NCBI RefSeq assembly: GCF_018853445.1 | Contig: NZ_JABELD010000023.1 | Coordinates: 1 to 41,795 of the forward strand | Reading direction: 5' to 3' | DNA length: 41,795 nucleotides | Source of the DNA: Acidithiobacillus concretivorus | GTDB lineage: Bacteria; Pseudomonadota; Gammaproteobacteria; Acidithiobacillales; Acidithiobacillaceae | Shown here: in pieces, positions 25,587 through 34,624 of the stretch | Layout: each line of letters opens with the position of its first letter | Numbering within the stretch: position 1 is the stretch's first letter | Position numbers and translations under genes: made by a program | Notes under the pieces: model-generated | The model's database searches: none | What the model was told of the DNA's origin: nothing | The model's input: the letters and a program-made list of their open reading frames with translations, nothing else

Positions 25587-26452
25587 AAACGGATGGAATG
25601 CGCTTCCATAAAATAATCTGGATTCCTGGCTTGCTTGTCGTGTCGGCATTGAGTGGTTGCGGGCTATTTGGCAGTAAAAGTACGCCCATGACTTCAGATC
25701 AACAAATGGCTGCCTTTATTGCTCATGAACACAAAACCCGTGCTGCTGACCAGAGTCTTCAGGCTCCTGCCGATGATGGTAAAGCCAAGGCAGGTATTTA
25801 TACCTCACTGGGCACGGCTTATTTGCAGGATGGACATCCCCGACAAGCTATTCGTGAACTGCAAATGGCCAATCAGGCGGATGACAGCTATGCAGATGCC
25901 TATAATGTGATGGGTCTGGCCTATGAGCAGCTAGGTCAGAAAACTTTGGCGCGCCAGGCTTTTGAACAGGCCCTGTCACTGGACGCCAAAAATCCACAAT
26001 ACCGTAATAATTATGGTGCATTTTTGGTTAACACGGGTGACTACCAGCAGGCCATTGTGCAACTCAAACAAGCGACTGCCGATCCTTTATACAGCACGCC
26101 ACAATTTGCCTGGACCAATTTGGCTCAGGCCTATGCCGGCCTCAAAGATCCGGTGGCCGCGCGTAATGCCCTAAATCGTGCTCTCTATCTTCTTCCCAAC
26201 TACCCACCAGCCTTGCAAATACTGGCCGAAATGGATTTTAAAGAAGGTAATGTCCAAGCTGCTTATGGACATTTACAGGTGGTTCTTGCTCAGGAGCCAG
26301 ACAACGCCAGCGCATTACTTTTAGCTGGACAGATTGCGGCCCAGCAAGGACGCCCGGCACAAGCGGCGGCACTGTGGCAGCGCTGCGTCAATGCAGCACC
26401 GTATTCCGATGCGGGAAAAAAAGCGCAACAATTGTTGCTGCAACATGGCTGA
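25583..26452 (+). CDS. pilW: Type IV pilus biogenesis lipoprotein PilW/PilF
   Basis: 289 residues. Lipobox SALSGC places the lipidated Cys at 26, followed by about six TPR units (for example AYNVMGLAYEQLGQKTLARQ, then NPQYRNNYGAFLVNTGDYQQ). PilF-type pilotins help the secretin PilQ assemble in the outer membrane. Assignment rests on TPR content, lipid anchor and the conserved location between rlmN and rodZ. No other pilus genes are in the window. Confidence 0.88.
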   Translation: MKTDGMRFHKIIWIPGLLVVSALSGCGLFGSKSTPMTSDQQMAAFIAHEHKTRAADQSLQAPADDGKAKAGIYTSLGTAYLQDGHPRQAIRELQMANQADDSYADAYNVMGLAYEQLGQKTLARQAFEQALSLDAKNPQYRNNYGAFLVNTGDYQQAIVQLKQATADPLYSTPQFAWTNLAQAYAGLKDPVAARNALNRALYLLPNYPPALQILAEMDFKEGNVQAAYGHLQVVLAQEPDNASALLLAGQIAAQQGRPAQAAALWQRCVNAAPYSDAGKKAQQLLLQHG

Positions 26453-26459
26453 TTAAGAG

Positions 26460-27497
26460 ATGGACTCCATGGATGAAAACTCCAGCAATCCGGATTTGCG
26501 AAATGCCCGTGAAGCACGTGGCTGGACTCTACAGCAGGTAGCGGAGCGCTTACATATTACCGAAATTCAGGTGCAAGGACTCGAAGAAGGGAATTATGCC
26601 GTGCTTCCCGGAGCCACTTTTGCGCGTGGATTCCTCAAGAATTATGCACGCATTCTGGATCTCGATCCGGAACCTTTACTGCGTAATTATGACGCCGCCA
26701 ACGCGGGGTCGGGAGTTTCTCCGACGCGCCAATTGCTTCCTGATGGCGAAAGTCCCTTGCTGGACTACAGCAAACGCACCCTGCTGATTTCTTTCGTGAT
26801 ATTAGTTGCCGTGATAGTGGCTGTCTGGTGGTTCTGGGGACGGAGCGAGAACACTTCTACGGTACCACCTGAAAATAACAGCCACAGCGTTTCCTCCACG
26901 CCAGCGACCCTGGCTGAACCGGCAATTTCCAATACGGCGCCCACAGCTGCTGTTCAAAGTGTGGTCGTAGCTACGCGCAGTCAGGCGGTGGGCAGCTCCA
27001 GTTCGGTGACGGCCACAACGCAATCGGTCCCGACCAACTCTGCGGTGAGCAGCAACAAGACTGCGGGAATCGCTTTCCAGTTTCATGCCAACTGCTGGGT
27101 GCAGGTCAGGGACGCTGCCGGTAAAACCTTGTTGTCGGTCCTTGGTCGTCCGGGTGATCTGCTTAAAGTGAACTCAGGAACTCCTCCTTATCAGGTTCTG
27201 GTTGGCAATGCCCAGGGCGTGACCATTCATTATCATGGTAAAGCCATTGCGCTTCCTGTGAACACCATGGGCGTGGCCCGTCTGCAACTGGGAACCGCCC
27301 CCACCGCAAGCACGCAATCTGCAGCAGTTTCAGCGATTACCGTGCCAGTACACAGTTCGACAGATATTCACAGACCTGTTAACCGCCAGCGTGCTGTGCT
27401 AAACCATAGTGCACAACCCGACGTTGTTGCCCCAATCACTTCCGCAGCGCTGTCCGTAAGCGCACCTGTTACTAGCGAGGCATCCCATGCACCATGA
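26460..27497 (+). CDS. rodZ: Cytoskeletal protein RodZ
   Basis: 345 residues. The N-terminal helix-turn-helix ([20 protein letters not shown], then [19 protein letters not shown]) is followed by a membrane helix (~106-126, [19 protein letters not shown]), a Ser/Thr/Ala-rich periplasmic linker, and a DUF4115 domain ([20 protein letters not shown]). It links MreB filaments to the wall-synthesis machinery and sets rod shape. Start at 26460; ATG 26469 is an alternative. Its 3' end overlaps ispG by 11 bases. The Ser/Thr-rich tail after DUF4115 is longer than in E. coli. Confidence 0.93.
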   Translation: MDSMDENSSNPDLRNAREARGWTLQQVAERLHITEIQVQGLEEGNYAVLPGATFARGFLKNYARILDLDPEPLLRNYDAANAGSGVSPTRQLLPDGESPLLDYSKRTLLISFVILVAVIVAVWWFWGRSENTSTVPPENNSHSVSSTPATLAEPAISNTAPTAAVQSVVVATRSQAVGSSSSVTATTQSVPTNSAVSSNKTAGIAFQFHANCWVQVRDAAGKTLLSVLGRPGDLLKVNSGTPPYQVLVGNAQGVTIHYHGKAIALPVNTMGVARLQLGTAPTASTQSAAVSAITVPVHSSTDIHRPVNRQRAVLNHSAQPDVVAPITSAALSVSAPVTSEASHAP

Positions 27498-28587
27498 ATC
27501 TCCTATTCAGCGTCGTAAAACCCGGCAAATTCACGTTGGAAAAGTCGCCATCGGTGGAGATGCACCGATCAGCGTGCAAAGCATGACCAATACCGAAACC
27601 CGGGACGTAGCAGCCACTGTGGCGCAAATTCGCCGTCTGGAAGCGGTGGGAGCAGACATTGTTCGGGTTTCTGTACCCAGTATGGATGCTGCTGAGGCTT
27701 TCAAGGCCATTCGCGCGCAGGTGGAAACACCTCTGGTCGCCGATATTCATTTTGATCATCGCATCGCTCTGCAGGTCATGGCTGATGGTGTTGATGGTCT
27801 GCGTATTAATCCCGGTAATATCGGTTCACTGGACAAAACCCGTTTGGTCGTGGAAATGGCCAAGGATAAAGGCATTCCGATTCGTATCGGGGTGAATGCC
27901 GGCTCCCTGGAAAAAGATATTCAGGAAAAATATGGCGAACCCACGCCCGAAGCCTTGGTAGAGTCTGCCTTGCGGCATGTGAGTATTCTCGATGAGCTGA
28001 ATTTCCACGACGTTAAAATCAGTGTGAAAGCCTCCGACGTTTTTCTCGCAGTAGGGGCATACCGACTGCTTTCGGAAAAAGTGGATTATCCCCTGCATCT
28101 CGGCATTACCGAGGCGGGTGGTCTGCGTTCGGGTACGGTCAAATCTGCCATTGGTCTGGGTTTGCTGCTGCGCGATGGGATTGGCGATACCATCCGTATT
28201 TCCCTGGCCGCTGATCCCGTCGAAGAAATTCGGGTTGGCTTTGATATTCTCAAGAGCCTGCACCTGCGGCAGAAGGGTATTAACCTGATTGCCTGTCCTT
28301 CCTGCTCCCGGCAGGAGTTTGATGTCATCAACACCATCAATGCCCTGGAAGCGCGGCTTGAAGATATTCTTGAGCCCATGGATGTGTCGGTGATTGGCTG
28401 CGTGGTTAATGGTATTGGCGAAGCCAAGGAAGCAGACATTGGTCTGGCGGGCGGAGACAAGCGCAGCATTCTCTATTATCGCGGCAAGCAGGTAGACCGG
28501 GTAGAAAATGTGAATATAGTCGATGTGCTGGAAAAACGGATTCGTGCCGAAATTGCGGAGCGTCAGGCAGCCCGTAATGATGCCTGA
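27487..28587 (+). CDS. ispG: 4-hydroxy-3-methylbut-2-enyl diphosphate synthase
   Basis: 366 residues, the compact bacterial form. The opening [20 protein letters not shown] is followed by [13 protein letters not shown] and a TIM barrel ([25 protein letters not shown]). The C-terminal 4Fe-4S cluster has C270, C273 (CPSC) and C305 ([17 protein letters not shown]). It makes HMBPP, the penultimate step of the MEP isoprenoid pathway. It overlaps rodZ, and hisS follows after 41 bases. Confidence 0.97.
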   Translation: MHHESPIQRRKTRQIHVGKVAIGGDAPISVQSMTNTETRDVAATVAQIRRLEAVGADIVRVSVPSMDAAEAFKAIRAQVETPLVADIHFDHRIALQVMADGVDGLRINPGNIGSLDKTRLVVEMAKDKGIPIRIGVNAGSLEKDIQEKYGEPTPEALVESALRHVSILDELNFHDVKISVKASDVFLAVGAYRLLSEKVDYPLHLGITEAGGLRSGTVKSAIGLGLLLRDGIGDTIRISLAADPVEEIRVGFDILKSLHLRQKGINLIACPSCSRQEFDVINTINALEARLEDILEPMDVSVIGCVVNGIGEAKEADIGLAGGDKRSILYYRGKQVDRVENVNIVDVLEKRIRAEIAERQAARNDA

Positions 28588-28628
28588 GCGTTTGGTAATG
28601 GTTCGTTTGGGGAAAGTGAGTTATTCGT

Positions 28629-29948
28629 ATGGCTGTTAAGGGATTACAGGCAGTGCGGGGAATGAACGATATTTTCCCTGCTGAAGCAGCAGCCTGGCAG
28701 GCCCTGGAAAGAGATTTGCGTGGGTTGCTCCAACTGTATGATTACGGCGAAGTCCGTCTCCCGCTGCTGGAATCGACCGAACTGTTCGCCCGCGCTATTG
28801 GTGACGTCACCGATATTGTCCAGAAAGAAATGTACACCTTTGCCGATCGTAATGGTGATAGCCTTACTCTGCGTCCGGAAGGGACCGCCGGTTGTGTGCG
28901 TGCAGCGATCCAGAATCAGACCATGCGTGGGCAGACTCCACGTTATTACTACATGGGCCCCATGTTTCGCCATGAACGTCCCCAGAAAGGCCGCTATCGG
29001 CAATTTCACCAACTGGGCGTTGAGGTTTTCGGGCAGGCCGGAGCCGGTACAGATGCCGAAATTATCGCCCTGTCTGCGCGTATTCTGAAGCAGGCCGGAG
29101 TGCAGGCTTCTTTACAAATCAACTCATTGGGCAGTCCGGAGGCGCGAGCGGCTTATCGTGAGCGACTTCTGGACTATTTGCGACCGCAACAGGAAGTCTT
29201 ATGTGCTGATTGTCAGACCCGTATGGAGCACAATCCATTACGGATTCTGGACTGTAAAGTGCCGGGCTGTCAGCAGATTGCCAGCAGCGCGCCCCATCTG
29301 GTAGATCATCTCGATACCGAATCGGCCCAGCATTTTGCCAGTCTGCAAAAACTGCTGACGGCTCTTGATATTCCCTATCAATTAAATCACAGCCTGGTAC
29401 GCGGGCTGGATTACTATAACCGGACGGTTTTCGAGTGGGTCACGGATGCCTTGGGTGCTCAGGGAACCGTGCTGGCCGGAGGTCGTTATGATGGACTGGT
29501 TGCCCAGCTGGGTGGTCAGGATACTCCCGCCATTGGCTTCGCTGTAGGGTTAGAACGCTTACTTGCCTTGCAGGAAATTCAGGGGAACCAGGCCAGCGCT
29601 AGCAAACCCGTTCTTTTCATTGGAGCTATGGAGGAAGATAGTCTTGCCTCTGCCTGGCAACTTGCTGAAGCGCTCCGCGATCTGGGTGTTAGTGTGGTCA
29701 GTGGTGGTCCTGCAGGTTTCAAGGCTCTGCTGAAGCAGGCAGAACGTTCCCAGGCGCAGTTCCAGCTAATCATCGGGTTGGGGCAATTGCAAGGTGAACC
29801 GGCATTCATCAAGGAACAGGGCGGGGAAAGGCGTTGGGAAGGTAGTCTGGAGGCCGTGCTTACTGGTCTGCAAAGCCTCGGCGTTGATTTCCCCAAGCAT
29901 GCACCCCATACTGGGCAAAATTTTGCCACTGCCAGAAGATCAAAGTGA
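28629..29948 (+). CDS. hisS: Histidyl-tRNA synthetase
   Basis: 439 residues, class II synthetase. AVRGMNDIFPAEAAAWQ is the usual start; TLRPEGTAGCVRA is the motif 2 precursor region; YYMGPMFRHERPQKGRYRQF is motif 2; LVRGLDYYNRTVFEW is the histidine-binding HisA loop; and AIGFAVGLERLL is motif 3. A C-terminal anticodon-binding domain starts near residue 330. The stop overlaps the GTG start of the next gene. Confidence 0.97.
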   Translation: MAVKGLQAVRGMNDIFPAEAAAWQALERDLRGLLQLYDYGEVRLPLLESTELFARAIGDVTDIVQKEMYTFADRNGDSLTLRPEGTAGCVRAAIQNQTMRGQTPRYYYMGPMFRHERPQKGRYRQFHQLGVEVFGQAGAGTDAEIIALSARILKQAGVQASLQINSLGSPEARAAYRERLLDYLRPQQEVLCADCQTRMEHNPLRILDCKVPGCQQIASSAPHLVDHLDTESAQHFASLQKLLTALDIPYQLNHSLVRGLDYYNRTVFEWVTDALGAQGTVLAGGRYDGLVAQLGGQDTPAIGFAVGLERLLALQEIQGNQASASKPVLFIGAMEEDSLASAWQLAEALRDLGVSVVSGGPAGFKALLKQAERSQAQFQLIIGLGQLQGEPAFIKEQGGERRWEGSLEAVLTGLQSLGVDFPKHAPHTGQNFATARRSK

Positions 29949-30556
29949 CCGGTCAAGAACTTTCCGCATTTCTCTCCCGCCATCGTATTACCCTGATTGT
30001 GGGTATTCTCGTGATTCTATTTGCCGCCATGGGGTTTTTTGGCTACGAGAAATATCAACGTCATCAAACCGAAAAAGCGGCTGTACTATATAGTGAGCTG
30101 GTAGATACCATGGTTCAGGGGCAGACCAGCACTGCTCGTGCTAGCGCCGACACGCTGATTCATCAGTACGCGCATACCCCTTATGCAACCATGGCGCAAT
30201 TTTTTCTGGCACGTATGGATATGGAGAGCAAACAGGTTCCTGCCGCAGAAAAATCGCTCAAGGCCGTGATAGGCAATCCCAACGCACCGCGTGGCATGCA
30301 CAGCCTGGCTCGCTTGAATCTGGCCCGCTTGTATGTGGATCAACATCAGGCACATAAGGCTCTGGATATACTGCAAAACCCACAGCCTGCTTATGTTACT
30401 GTAGCCGATGAAATCAAAGGGGATGCTTATGCTTCTTTGAATCAGATCAGCCAGGCAGAAAAAGCCTACCAATCGGCCATGGCAGCCTTACCAGCGGCTG
30501 ATCCTTATCGCACTTATCTGCAAATGAAAATCGCCAATATTGGAGTTGCGCCGTGA
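29945..30556 (+). CDS. yfgM: YfgM-like ancillary SecYEG protein (TPR_21)
   Basis: 203 residues. One N-terminal membrane segment (ITLIVGILVILFAAMGFFGY) is followed by a periplasmic domain of TPR-like helices (ATMAQFFLARMDMESKQVPA, GMHSLARLNLARLYVDQHQA, EIKGDAYASLNQISQAEKAY). In E. coli the homologue sits with PpiD at SecYEG. Start is GTG at 29945, overlapping the hisS stop (GTGA), and the gene overlaps bamB by 4 bases; hisS-yfgM-bamB-der is the standard order. Confidence 0.9.
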   Translation: MTGQELSAFLSRHRITLIVGILVILFAAMGFFGYEKYQRHQTEKAAVLYSELVDTMVQGQTSTARASADTLIHQYAHTPYATMAQFFLARMDMESKQVPAAEKSLKAVIGNPNAPRGMHSLARLNLARLYVDQHQAHKALDILQNPQPAYVTVADEIKGDAYASLNQISQAEKAYQSAMAALPAADPYRTYLQMKIANIGVAP

Positions 30557-31740
30557 TGCGGAATGATTTTTTCAAAAGCATATGGCGTTTAGCCGCTCTG
30601 GGAATAGTTGCTGCCCTGCTGAATGGCTGCGGCATCATGTCCTGGTTTAAGTCTTCACCCAGTCCCAAAACGCCTCCACCTATCAGTAAAGGTCAGAATA
30701 AAGTTTCTTTTTCGACGCAATGGCAGGCTCGGCTTTATGGACTATGGCCTGTCAACCCCTACCAGGGAACAGAAATTGCTCACTCTGCGCATCAGATTGT
30801 GGTGGCTAATGCTTCCGGGCATCTGGTTAGCATGAATGAATCGGGCAGTCAGCAATGGATGCGCAGTCTGGATGACAAAAGTGCGCGCGGTGCCACCATC
30901 GCCCATGGTGTCGTCTATGCGGGCACCAATGCCGGCAAGGTATTTGCCTTTGATGCTAAAAATGGTCATAAACTCTGGTCGGTACAACTCAGCTCCGAAG
31001 TGCTGACGCCGGTGGTCTATGCCGACGATCATCTACTGATGCAAACCGTAAATGGTCATCTTTGGGCGCTAAATCCCAAGGACGGCAAAATTCAGTGGAC
31101 ATTCTCCATGAACCAGCCCTCCCTCATTTTGCGCGCGGTTTCTACCCCGACTGTACATAATGGTGTGGTCTATGCCGGCTTTGCCGATGGAACTCTGACG
31201 GCATTAAGCCTTTCCACCGGTGCTGAGTTGTGGCATGCCCGTGTAGCTATTGCCCATGGCAGCAACGAGCTTGCGCGGATGGTGGATGTGGCAGCGCGTC
31301 CGATAGTTGCTGACGATCAGGTTTTTGCGGCCGCCTATCAGGGTAATCTGGCTGCCTATACCGAGCAGGGCGGCACCCAGAACTGGAGTGTCCCCATGTC
31401 GGTGTATTTGACTCCAGTCTGGTTCAAGGGACATTTATATGTGGCCGATTCAGACGGAGTAATTTCGGAGATAGATCCTGGTTCTGGCAGTATCCTGTGG
31501 AAAAATGCCAAACTTAAAGGTCATGCCATGACCGGTCTGAGTAGTTGTGGAAATGATTTGCTGGCAACGGATAATGGTGGCTATCTCTACGCCTTCAATC
31601 CCGAATCCGGGCATCGGATTGGTCAGACACGCCTTTCCTCCAGCGGTATTCAAAGTAGTCCCGTATGTCTGGATAATAACCAGATTCTTGCTCTCAGTGA
31701 TGCGGGCACTTTGTATCGGATCAAGCTCGAAAAGCGCTAA
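30553..31740 (+). CDS. bamB: Outer-membrane assembly lipoprotein BamB
   Basis: About 395 residues. The signal ends in ALLNGC, with Cys 25 (counted from ATG 30556) lipidated. The rest is an eight-bladed PQQ-type propeller with repeats such as GVVYAGTNAGKVFAFDAKNG and GHLWALNPKDGKIQWTF. BamB is a periplasmic subunit of the BAM complex that inserts beta-barrel proteins. Start is GTG 30553 or ATG 30556; it overlaps yfgM. der follows after 9 bases. Confidence 0.95.
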   Translation: MMRNDFFKSIWRLAALGIVAALLNGCGIMSWFKSSPSPKTPPPISKGQNKVSFSTQWQARLYGLWPVNPYQGTEIAHSAHQIVVANASGHLVSMNESGSQQWMRSLDDKSARGATIAHGVVYAGTNAGKVFAFDAKNGHKLWSVQLSSEVLTPVVYADDHLLMQTVNGHLWALNPKDGKIQWTFSMNQPSLILRAVSTPTVHNGVVYAGFADGTLTALSLSTGAELWHARVAIAHGSNELARMVDVAARPIVADDQVFAAAYQGNLAAYTEQGGTQNWSVPMSVYLTPVWFKGHLYVADSDGVISEIDPGSGSILWKNAKLKGHAMTGLSSCGNDLLATDNGGYLYAFNPESGHRIGQTRLSSSGIQSSPVCLDNNQILALSDAGTLYRIKLEKR

Positions 31741-31749
31741 GGCTGTATC

Positions 31750-33087
31750 ATGACTGCAGTTATTGCCCTGGTGGGGCGACCTAATGTCGGTAAATCCACT
31801 TTTTTTAATCGCCTCACCCGTACGCGTGAGGCCCTGGTTGCCGATTTTCCTGGGCTGACGCGTGATCGTCACTATGGAACCGCTCAATTTGAAGGGCGTC
31901 AGTATCTGGTCATTGATACGGGCGGCTTTGAACCCGAAGAACGCGAGGGTTTGGTTGCGGCTATGGCCATTCAGACCAGGCTGGCTATTCAGGAAGCCGA
32001 TGCCATCTGTTTTCTGGTGGATGCCAAAGAAGGTCTGTCTGCCCAGGATGAAGAAATTGCCATGGAATTGCGCCGTGGTGGCAAACCGATTTACCTGGTG
32101 GTAAACAAGATGGATGCCAAAGGAGCCGTCAGCGAACTCCCGGAATTCCATCGCCTGGGTCTGGGTATGCCCTACACGATTTCTGCCGCCCATGGACATG
32201 GGGTTGAAACCCTGCTGGAAGCCGTTTTCTCGGATCTGCCCAGTGAGGAAATTGCGCAGCAGGATGTCGGAAAAGGCCCCCGCATAGCCATGCTCGGCCG
32301 TCCCAATGTAGGAAAATCGACCCTGGTAAACGCCATGCTTGGCGAAAAAAGAGTGTTGGTATTTGATGAGCCTGGGACTACCCGGGACAGCATCCGCATT
32401 CCCTATGAACGCGATGGCAAGCCCTATGTCATGATTGATACTGCTGGCATGCGGCGGCGTGCCAGAGTCGGCGAGGGCCTTGAAAAGCTCAGTGTTCTGA
32501 AAACATTGGGCGCCTTACGGGAAGCCGATGTCGTGTTGCTGGTGCTCGATGCAAGGGTCGGTATTGCCGAACAGGATTCTCATCTGGTGGGGGTCGCTGT
32601 CGAGTTGGGGCGCCCGATTGTCGTCGTGATTAACAAATGGGACGGGATGAGTCCTCACGAGCGTAAGGCGGTCAAACAAGAGCTTGAGCGCCGTTTGAGT
32701 TTTATTCAGTATGCGCCGGTTTACACCATTTCCGCCTTGCATGGCACTGGGGTTGGCGATTTATACAAAAGTATTGATCGCCTCTGGCAGGATTCCCGCA
32801 AACATTTTTCAACGGGAGAGCTGAACCGGGCTTTGGGCGAGATTATTGAAACCCATCAGCCACCCATGGTCGGCGGACGCCGGATCAAGTTACGTTATTG
32901 TCATCAGGGTGGTGAAAATCCCGTTACTCTGGTTTTTCACGGAAATCAATTAACGCGCTTGCCTGGAAGCTACAAGCGTTATCTGGAAAGCGCCTTCCGG
33001 AAAGCTTTACGCCTGGATTCCATTCCCTTACGTCTGTTATTTCGCCAGGGTGAAAATCCCTATGATCCACAAAGAGGCAAACATTAG
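31750..33087 (+). CDS. der: Ribosome-assembly GTPase Der (EngA)
   Basis: 445 residues with two tandem GTPase domains, each starting GRPNVGKST (near residues 8 and 180), each with DTGG/DTAG G3 motifs and NKMD/NKWD G4 motifs, and a C-terminal KH-like domain (GGRRIKLRYCHQGGENPVT). Der helps mature the 50S subunit. The start codon of the next gene follows the stop without a gap. Confidence 0.97.
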   Translation: MTAVIALVGRPNVGKSTFFNRLTRTREALVADFPGLTRDRHYGTAQFEGRQYLVIDTGGFEPEEREGLVAAMAIQTRLAIQEADAICFLVDAKEGLSAQDEEIAMELRRGGKPIYLVVNKMDAKGAVSELPEFHRLGLGMPYTISAAHGHGVETLLEAVFSDLPSEEIAQQDVGKGPRIAMLGRPNVGKSTLVNAMLGEKRVLVFDEPGTTRDSIRIPYERDGKPYVMIDTAGMRRRARVGEGLEKLSVLKTLGALREADVVLLVLDARVGIAEQDSHLVGVAVELGRPIVVVINKWDGMSPHERKAVKQELERRLSFIQYAPVYTISALHGTGVGDLYKSIDRLWQDSRKHFSTGELNRALGEIIETHQPPMVGGRRIKLRYCHQGGENPVTLVFHGNQLTRLPGSYKRYLESAFRKALRLDSIPLRLLFRQGENPYDPQRGKH

Positions 33088-33504
33088 ATGAAAGGCAGTC
33101 TGTCCGGGTGGTGGCGCTGGGCCATTATCGCTCTCCTGATTTATCTCGGTATTTTGTGGAGTGGGGCGATGCTCCCTGTCAGTCCCCAGGGTTTATGGAT
33201 TCGTGCCGGGGAGTATGCACTCTGGGCCATTGTAACATTGGGTGCCTTGGCGCGTTTTTATCCGGTACTTGGTCCATATGGCTGGCGTCCGGTGACCATT
33301 TTTTTGGGGGCTGTTTTATCTGGGCTGGAGATTTTCATCGGTTCGGGTCCCGATACTAAAACCCGCGTGGACGAATGGATGACCGCTTTGATCGGGATCG
33401 CCGTGATCACGATTCTTGCCCGGGTGTTACCCCGTGCAATCACCGTCATCTGGTTTGGGCAGGAGGTGCAAAAACGTGAACCTTTTACTCGTACGCCACG
33501 CTGA
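33088..33504 (+). CDS. Hypothetical small membrane protein
   Basis: 138 residues with about four hydrophobic segments (AIIALLIYLGILWSGAMLP, ALWAIVTLGALARFYPVL, VTIFLGAVLSGLEIFI, ALIGIAVITILARVLP) and a basic C-terminus. I do not recognise a family. It starts directly after der and its end overlaps the SixA gene by 29 bases, so it is likely translated in the same message. The overlap contains the AGGAGG of sixA. Confidence 0.7.
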   Translation: MKGSLSGWWRWAIIALLIYLGILWSGAMLPVSPQGLWIRAGEYALWAIVTLGALARFYPVLGPYGWRPVTIFLGAVLSGLEIFIGSGPDTKTRVDEWMTALIGIAVITILARVLPRAITVIWFGQEVQKREPFTRTPR

Positions 33505-33973
33505 AGCAGAAGACGAAACGGTTTCCGGCTCTGATTTTGAGCGGCAACTCACCCGCTATGGACATGAAACAGCCGCCGCTGTCGCCCGGGGCTTACGCCA
33601 TTGTATTCAAGGTTCGGTTCTAGTGTGGAGTAGCCCCTTACTCCGTACCCGTGAGACAGCCGCTTATATTTCCCAAGCCTTTGATGTAGAAGTAGAACGC
33701 TATCACGAATCTATTCCAGCCGGAGACCTGAACACGCTCAGTCGGGATTGGCAGAGCCTGACCAGTCAGCCTGAAACGCTGATTGTGGTGGGTCATCAAC
33801 CTCATCTTGGAATTTGGACGACGCGACTCACCCGAGTCAGTGTCCCCGTCAAAAAAGCCAGCGTGATGGGTATTCGTCTGAAAGCTGTTGATGAGTTGGA
33901 AGGTGAACTTCAGTGGTATGCACTGCCGGAAATGATGCGCGCTGTTGCTGCTGATCCCAAGGTACAATATTGA
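33476..33973 (+). CDS. sixA: SixA-type phosphohistidine phosphatase
   Basis: 165 residues from GTG 33476, supported by AGGAGG at 33461-33466. The frame is open to 33416, but only this start gives the compact N-terminus MNLLLVRHAEAEDE with the catalytic RH at 7-8, as in E. coli SixA. WSSPLLRTRETAAYIS and VGHQPHLG supply the second Arg and His of the histidine phosphatase fold. SixA removes phosphate from HPt domains or the nitrogen PTS in E. coli; the target here is unknown. Confidence 0.85.
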   Translation: MNLLLVRHAEAEDETVSGSDFERQLTRYGHETAAAVARGLRHCIQGSVLVWSSPLLRTRETAAYISQAFDVEVERYHESIPAGDLNTLSRDWQSLTSQPETLIVVGHQPHLGIWTTRLTRVSVPVKKASVMGIRLKAVDELEGELQWYALPEMMRAVAADPKVQY

Positions 33974-34001
33974 CCGTTTTAGTCGGCAGCCCAAATTGGT
34001 G

Positions 34002-34007
34002 TATAAT
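34002..34007 (+). promoter_or_regulatory. -10 element of the dsrE promoter
   Basis: A perfect TATAAT stands 38 bases before the dsrE start. No good -35 lies at 17 bases (TTAGTC at 33979); TTGACC at 33970-33975 is 26 bases away, too far. The promoter may be activator-dependent. The exact match and the terminator after dsrE suggest a monocistronic unit. Confidence 0.5.
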
Positions 34008-34045
34008 TGATATGTCACTTCACACGTTCAATCAGGAGGTGTTAG

Positions 34046-34417
34046 ATGTCCGAAGCAGCGGATCTTGTTATCATTCTTATTACTGGCGCTGAAAATCCCA
34101 AGCGTCTTCCTTCCGCTTTTTTCCTGGCTGCCACTGCCGCTGCCGCCGAGCAAAAAGTGGTCATGTATTTCACCGGACCGGCCACGGAGTTGCTTGCCAA
34201 AGGTAAGGCAGAAAGTATATTTCCGATGGAAGGCGGCAAAAGTGTCGCCGACTTCATGAAGCTGGCCGAAGATAACGAAGTTCAGATTATTGGCTGCCTG
34301 CAGTCTCTGGAATTGAATGGTATGACCAAAGATGATCTGGCCAAACCCATTCCCATGATGAATCCCAGTGCAGCGCTGCCTTCATTGGCTGCGGCAGGCC
34401 GGATTCTGACCTGGTAA
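34046..34417 (+). CDS. DsrE/DsrF-like family protein
   Basis: 123 residues. LVIILITGAENPKRLPSAFF, then AEQKVVMYFTGPATELLAKG, is the DsrE/F Rossmann-like fold; a single Cys, C84 in VQIIGCLQSLELNGM, lies where sulfur-carrying members have their active Cys. Relatives handle protein-bound sulfur (with TusA and rhodaneses, including in the hdr-like sulfur oxidation clusters of Acidithiobacillus). Here it is apart from such a cluster, with AGGAGGT 6 bases upstream, a TATAAT box and a strong terminator. Its exact partner is unknown; it could also be a general DsrE-fold peroxiredoxin-like protein. Confidence 0.8.
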   Translation: MSEAADLVIILITGAENPKRLPSAFFLAATAAAAEQKVVMYFTGPATELLAKGKAESIFPMEGGKSVADFMKLAEDNEVQIIGCLQSLELNGMTKDDLAKPIPMMNPSAALPSLAAAGRILTW

Positions 34418-34445
34418 TCGACGATAAAAACCTTTATCACTTTGA

Positions 34446-34476
34446 AGAGCCCGACCTTCTGGTCGGGCTCTATTTG
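34446..34476 (+). terminator. Intrinsic terminator after dsrE
   Basis: AGAGCCCGACC (34446-34456) and GGTCGGGCTCT (34461-34471) form a perfect 11-bp stem with a TTCT loop, followed by a short ATTTGC tail. It separates the dsrE unit from the Pho-controlled pst operon. Confidence 0.85.
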
Positions 34477-34487
34477 CAACAGAAGGT

Positions 34488-34520
34488 TTGTCATCAAACT
34501 GTCATATAACTGTGCTAGAT
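34488..34520 (+). promoter_or_regulatory. Pho box upstream of pstS
   Basis: The stretch CTGTCATATAACTGTGCT (34499-34516) agrees closely with the PhoB-binding consensus (two CTGTCA-like direct repeats 11 bp apart). A third, weaker unit TTGTCATCAAA precedes it at 34488-34498, so the repeats run at an 11-bp period. TAGATT (34516-34521) or a nearby sequence could serve as -10. This predicts induction of pstSCA under phosphate starvation by PhoB. Confidence 0.8.
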
Positions 34521-34624
34521 TGCTACCTACGTCGCGCCATGACTGCTCGCTAGGCATTGATGGCGTACGGTGTGTGTTTGGGAATAAGCCGTAAATCAAC
34601 GTATTCGCCATCTTTGGAGGTGTT

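Noticed and set aside
31450-32199. A 249-codon minus-strand open frame across bamB and der
   Set aside because: It spans the junction of two certain genes on the other strand; composition is that of an antisense shadow.
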